This document shows positions 21,589 to 22,704 of a stretch of DNA of 22,704 bases, piece by piece (position 1 is the stretch's first letter; each line of letters begins with the position of its first letter). The translations under genes were made by a program, and so were the position numbers. The notes beneath the pieces were generated by a model. That model made no database searches, was not told where the DNA came from, and was given only the letters and a program-made list of their open reading frames with translations. Origin of the DNA: UBA6115 sp964346355 (GTDB lineage Bacteria; Bacillota; Clostridia; Christensenellales; Aristaeellaceae); assembly GCA_964346355.1 (NCBI GenBank), contig CAYFUH010000025.1, forward strand, positions 1 to 22,704, given 5' to 3'.

Positions 21589-21963
21589 ATGAAGTTTTAC
21601 GTATGCGAACATTGCGGCAACATCATCGCCTACGCGTATGACGCGGGCGTGAAGGTCGTATGCTGCGGCGACGAAATGAAGGAAATGGTTCCCGGCACCG
21701 TGGATGCGTCCAAGGAAAAGCACGTGCCCGAGATCAAAGTCAACGGCAACATTGTCACCGTCAAAGTCGGGTCTGTGGATCATCCCATGGAGGAGAAGCA
21801 CTACATCACCTTCATCGCACTGGAGACCAAAAACGGCAACCAGCGCAAGGTGTTAAAACCCGGTGATGCCCCTGTGGCAACCTTTGCCCTCATTGAAGGT
21901 GACGAAGTGGTTGCCGCCTATGAACACTGCAATCTGCATGGCCTTTGGAAAGCAGAAGCATAA
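21589..21963 (+). CDS. dfx: Desulfoferrodoxin (superoxide reductase)
   Basis: A 124-residue two-iron protein that reduces superoxide to hydrogen peroxide without releasing oxygen, typical of anaerobes. Centre I has the four cysteines C6, C9, C25 and C26 (VCEHCG, CCGDEM). The catalytic centre II has H45, H65, H71, C114 and H117 (EKHVP, DHPM, HYI, CNLHGLW), with E43 and K44 next to the site. The length is normal for the two-centre type. I chose the ATG at 21589 because AGGAGGG lies six bases upstream. Longer readings start inside the promoter. Rubredoxin follows after 20 bases and is the likely electron donor. Confidence 0.96.
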   Translation: MKFYVCEHCGNIIAYAYDAGVKVVCCGDEMKEMVPGTVDASKEKHVPEIKVNGNIVTVKVGSVDHPMEEKHYITFIALETKNGNQRKVLKPGDAPVATFALIEGDEVVAAYEHCNLHGLWKAEA

Positions 21964-21983
21964 ATTAAAGGAGAGAATGGTTC

Positions 21984-22145
21984 ATGAAGAAGTACGTATG
22001 TGATCTGTGCGGCTGGGTGTATGACGAGGCGGAAGGCTATCCCGAGGAAGGCTACGCCCCCGGCACCAAGTGGGAAGATCTCCCGGACGATTTTGAGTGC
22101 CCCCTGTGCGGCGCGTCCAAGGACGATTTCAGCGTCGAGGAGTAA
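21984..22145 (+). CDS. Rubredoxin
   Basis: A 53-residue electron carrier with one iron held by C6, C9, C39 and C42 (YVCDLCGWVYDEAEG and FECPLCGASKDDF). The sequence is canonical throughout, including APGTKWEDLPDDFECP. AAAGGAGAG lies upstream. Another ATG at 21977 is out of frame. Cotranscription with desulfoferrodoxin suggests that it supplies electrons to superoxide reductase, as shown in other anaerobes. Confidence 0.97.
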   Translation: MKKYVCDLCGWVYDEAEGYPEEGYAPGTKWEDLPDDFECPLCGASKDDFSVEE

Positions 22146-22163
22146 TCCACACAGCAAAACAAC

Positions 22164-22193
22164 GCGGTCTGAACACCAGGCCGCTTTTTATTT
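22164..22193 (+). terminator. Terminator of the desulfoferrodoxin-rubredoxin operon
   Basis: GCGGTCTG and CAGGCCGC form an 8-bp stem with one G-U pair around a 5-base loop, followed by TTTTTATTT. It lies 18 bases after the rubredoxin stop. Confidence 0.9.
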
Positions 22194-22197
22194 GCGC

Positions 22198-22230
22198 AAA
22201 AAAAGGGCTGCCGTTTTGTTGGCAGCCCTT
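22198..22230 (-). terminator. Terminator of the gap gene
   Basis: On the minus strand, AAGGGCTGCC and GGCAGCCCTT form a perfect 10-bp stem with an 8-base loop, followed by a run of T. It lies 21 bases past the gap stop and faces the rubredoxin terminator. Confidence 0.9.
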
Positions 22231-22251
22231 CAACATGCAGGGTTTTACTGA

Positions 22252-22704
22252 TTATTCAGCGTCAACCTTGGCCATATGGCGGATCAGGTCGATGACCTTG
22301 CAGGAATAGCCCCACTCGTTGTCATACCAGGCGACCAGTTTGACAAAGGTGTCATTGAGCATGATGCCGGCATTCGCGTCAAACACGGAGGTGCGGGACT
22401 CATGGATGAAGTCGCTGGAAACCACGGCGTCCTCGGTGTAGCCGATGATGCCCTTCCACTCTTCGCTCTCAGCGGCAGCCTTCATGGTGGCCTTGATGTC
22501 TTCGTAGGTGGTGGGTTTTTCCAGGGTGCAGGTCATGTCCACAACGGACACGTTGATGGTGGGCACGCGGAAGGACATGCCGGTCAGCTTGCCCTTGAGC
22601 TCCGGAATGACCACGCCAACGGCCTTGGCGGCACCGGTGGAAGAGGGGATGATGTTCGCGCTGGCAGCGCGGCCGCCGCGCCAATCCTTCTTGGAGGGGC
22701 CGTC
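22252..22704 (-). CDS. gap: Glyceraldehyde-3-phosphate dehydrogenase, C-terminal part (partial)
   Basis: The last 150 residues of the glycolytic enzyme that oxidises glyceraldehyde 3-phosphate with NAD and phosphate. The frame stays open to the window edge. Visible hallmarks are RAASANIIPSSTGAAKAVG, VIPELKGKLTGMSFRVPT, NVSVVDMTC, ASNAGI-like DANAGIMLNDTFVKLV and WYDNEWGYSCKVIDL. The catalytic cysteine region and NAD-binding domain lie outside the window. It has its own terminator and converges on the rubredoxin gene. Confidence 0.96.
   Translation of the reverse strand, partial: DGPSKKDWRGGRAASANIIPSSTGAAKAVGVVIPELKGKLTGMSFRVPTINVSVVDMTCTLEKPTTYEDIKATMKAAAESEEWKGIIGYTEDAVVSSDFIHESRTSVFDANAGIMLNDTFVKLVAWYDNEWGYSCKVIDLIRHMAKVDAE

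Noticed and set aside
1..22704. tRNA, rRNA, CRISPR arrays, insertion sequences, prophage genes or attachment sites
   Set aside because: I looked on both strands and saw no cloverleaf-like segments, spaced direct repeats, transposase or integrase reading frames.

Overview
The window looks like a chromosomal segment of an anaerobic, moderately GC-rich member of the Bacillota (Clostridia). The evidence is the rpmG-secE-nusG-rplK-rplA block behind tuf, a cmk-plsC-ispH/S1 cluster in which IspH is fused to an S1-repeat protein (an arrangement known from Clostridia), strong AGGAGG-type ribosome binding sites, sigma-A-type promoters, an ECF folate transporter S-component, and a desulfoferrodoxin-rubredoxin pair typical of anaerobes. 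A finer taxonomic placement cannot be made by eye. There is no sign of a prophage, insertion sequence, CRISPR array, tRNA or rRNA, and no gene-free stretch longer than 300 bases.

Layout. (1) 1-2406, plus strand: the end of tuf, then rpmG, secE, nusG, rplK and rplA, closed by a strong terminator. Two short elements resembling the L1-binding site of 23S rRNA lie before rplK and before rplA. The usual rplJ-rplL continuation is missing. (2) 2411-9283, minus strand: a large secreted protein with two SH3b and seven peptidoglycan-binding repeats, then cmk, plsC and the IspH-S1 fusion, with terminators converging on rplA. (3) 9397-18901, minus strand: a tightly packed series, read in the direction of transcription as a secreted CHAP amidase/peptidase, a GuaA homologue with a degenerate glutaminase domain, a tandem GNAT acetyltransferase, a GH123/DUF4091-like protein, dCMP deaminase, an LCP-family protein, FolT, endonuclease III and a GH13 alpha-glucan hydrolase. 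Several genes overlap or are separated by fewer than 40 bases. (4) 18964-21442, minus strand: a VanW/G5 membrane-anchored protein and a TetR regulator ending in a GC-rich hairpin. (5) 21532-22193, plus strand: desulfoferrodoxin and rubredoxin under their own promoter, divergent from the VanW gene. (6) 22198-22704, minus strand: the C-terminal third to half of glyceraldehyde-3-phosphate dehydrogenase.

How the genes fit together. Region 1 is translation and transcription machinery, probably with L1 feedback. Region 2 joins CTP/phospholipid/isoprenoid precursor supply and translation to a cell-wall protein. Region 3 mixes wall hydrolysis, nucleotide metabolism, glycan breakdown, folate uptake and base-excision repair without an obvious single pathway. 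Region 5 is a superoxide-reduction module in which rubredoxin probably passes electrons to superoxide reductase. The most unusual items are the GuaA homologue that has lost its glutaminase nucleophile and its conserved substrate-site motifs, the uncharacterised GHLCVHF-type domain at the end of the 972-residue wall protein, the pair of L1-site mimics, and several perfect inverted repeats lying on promoters.
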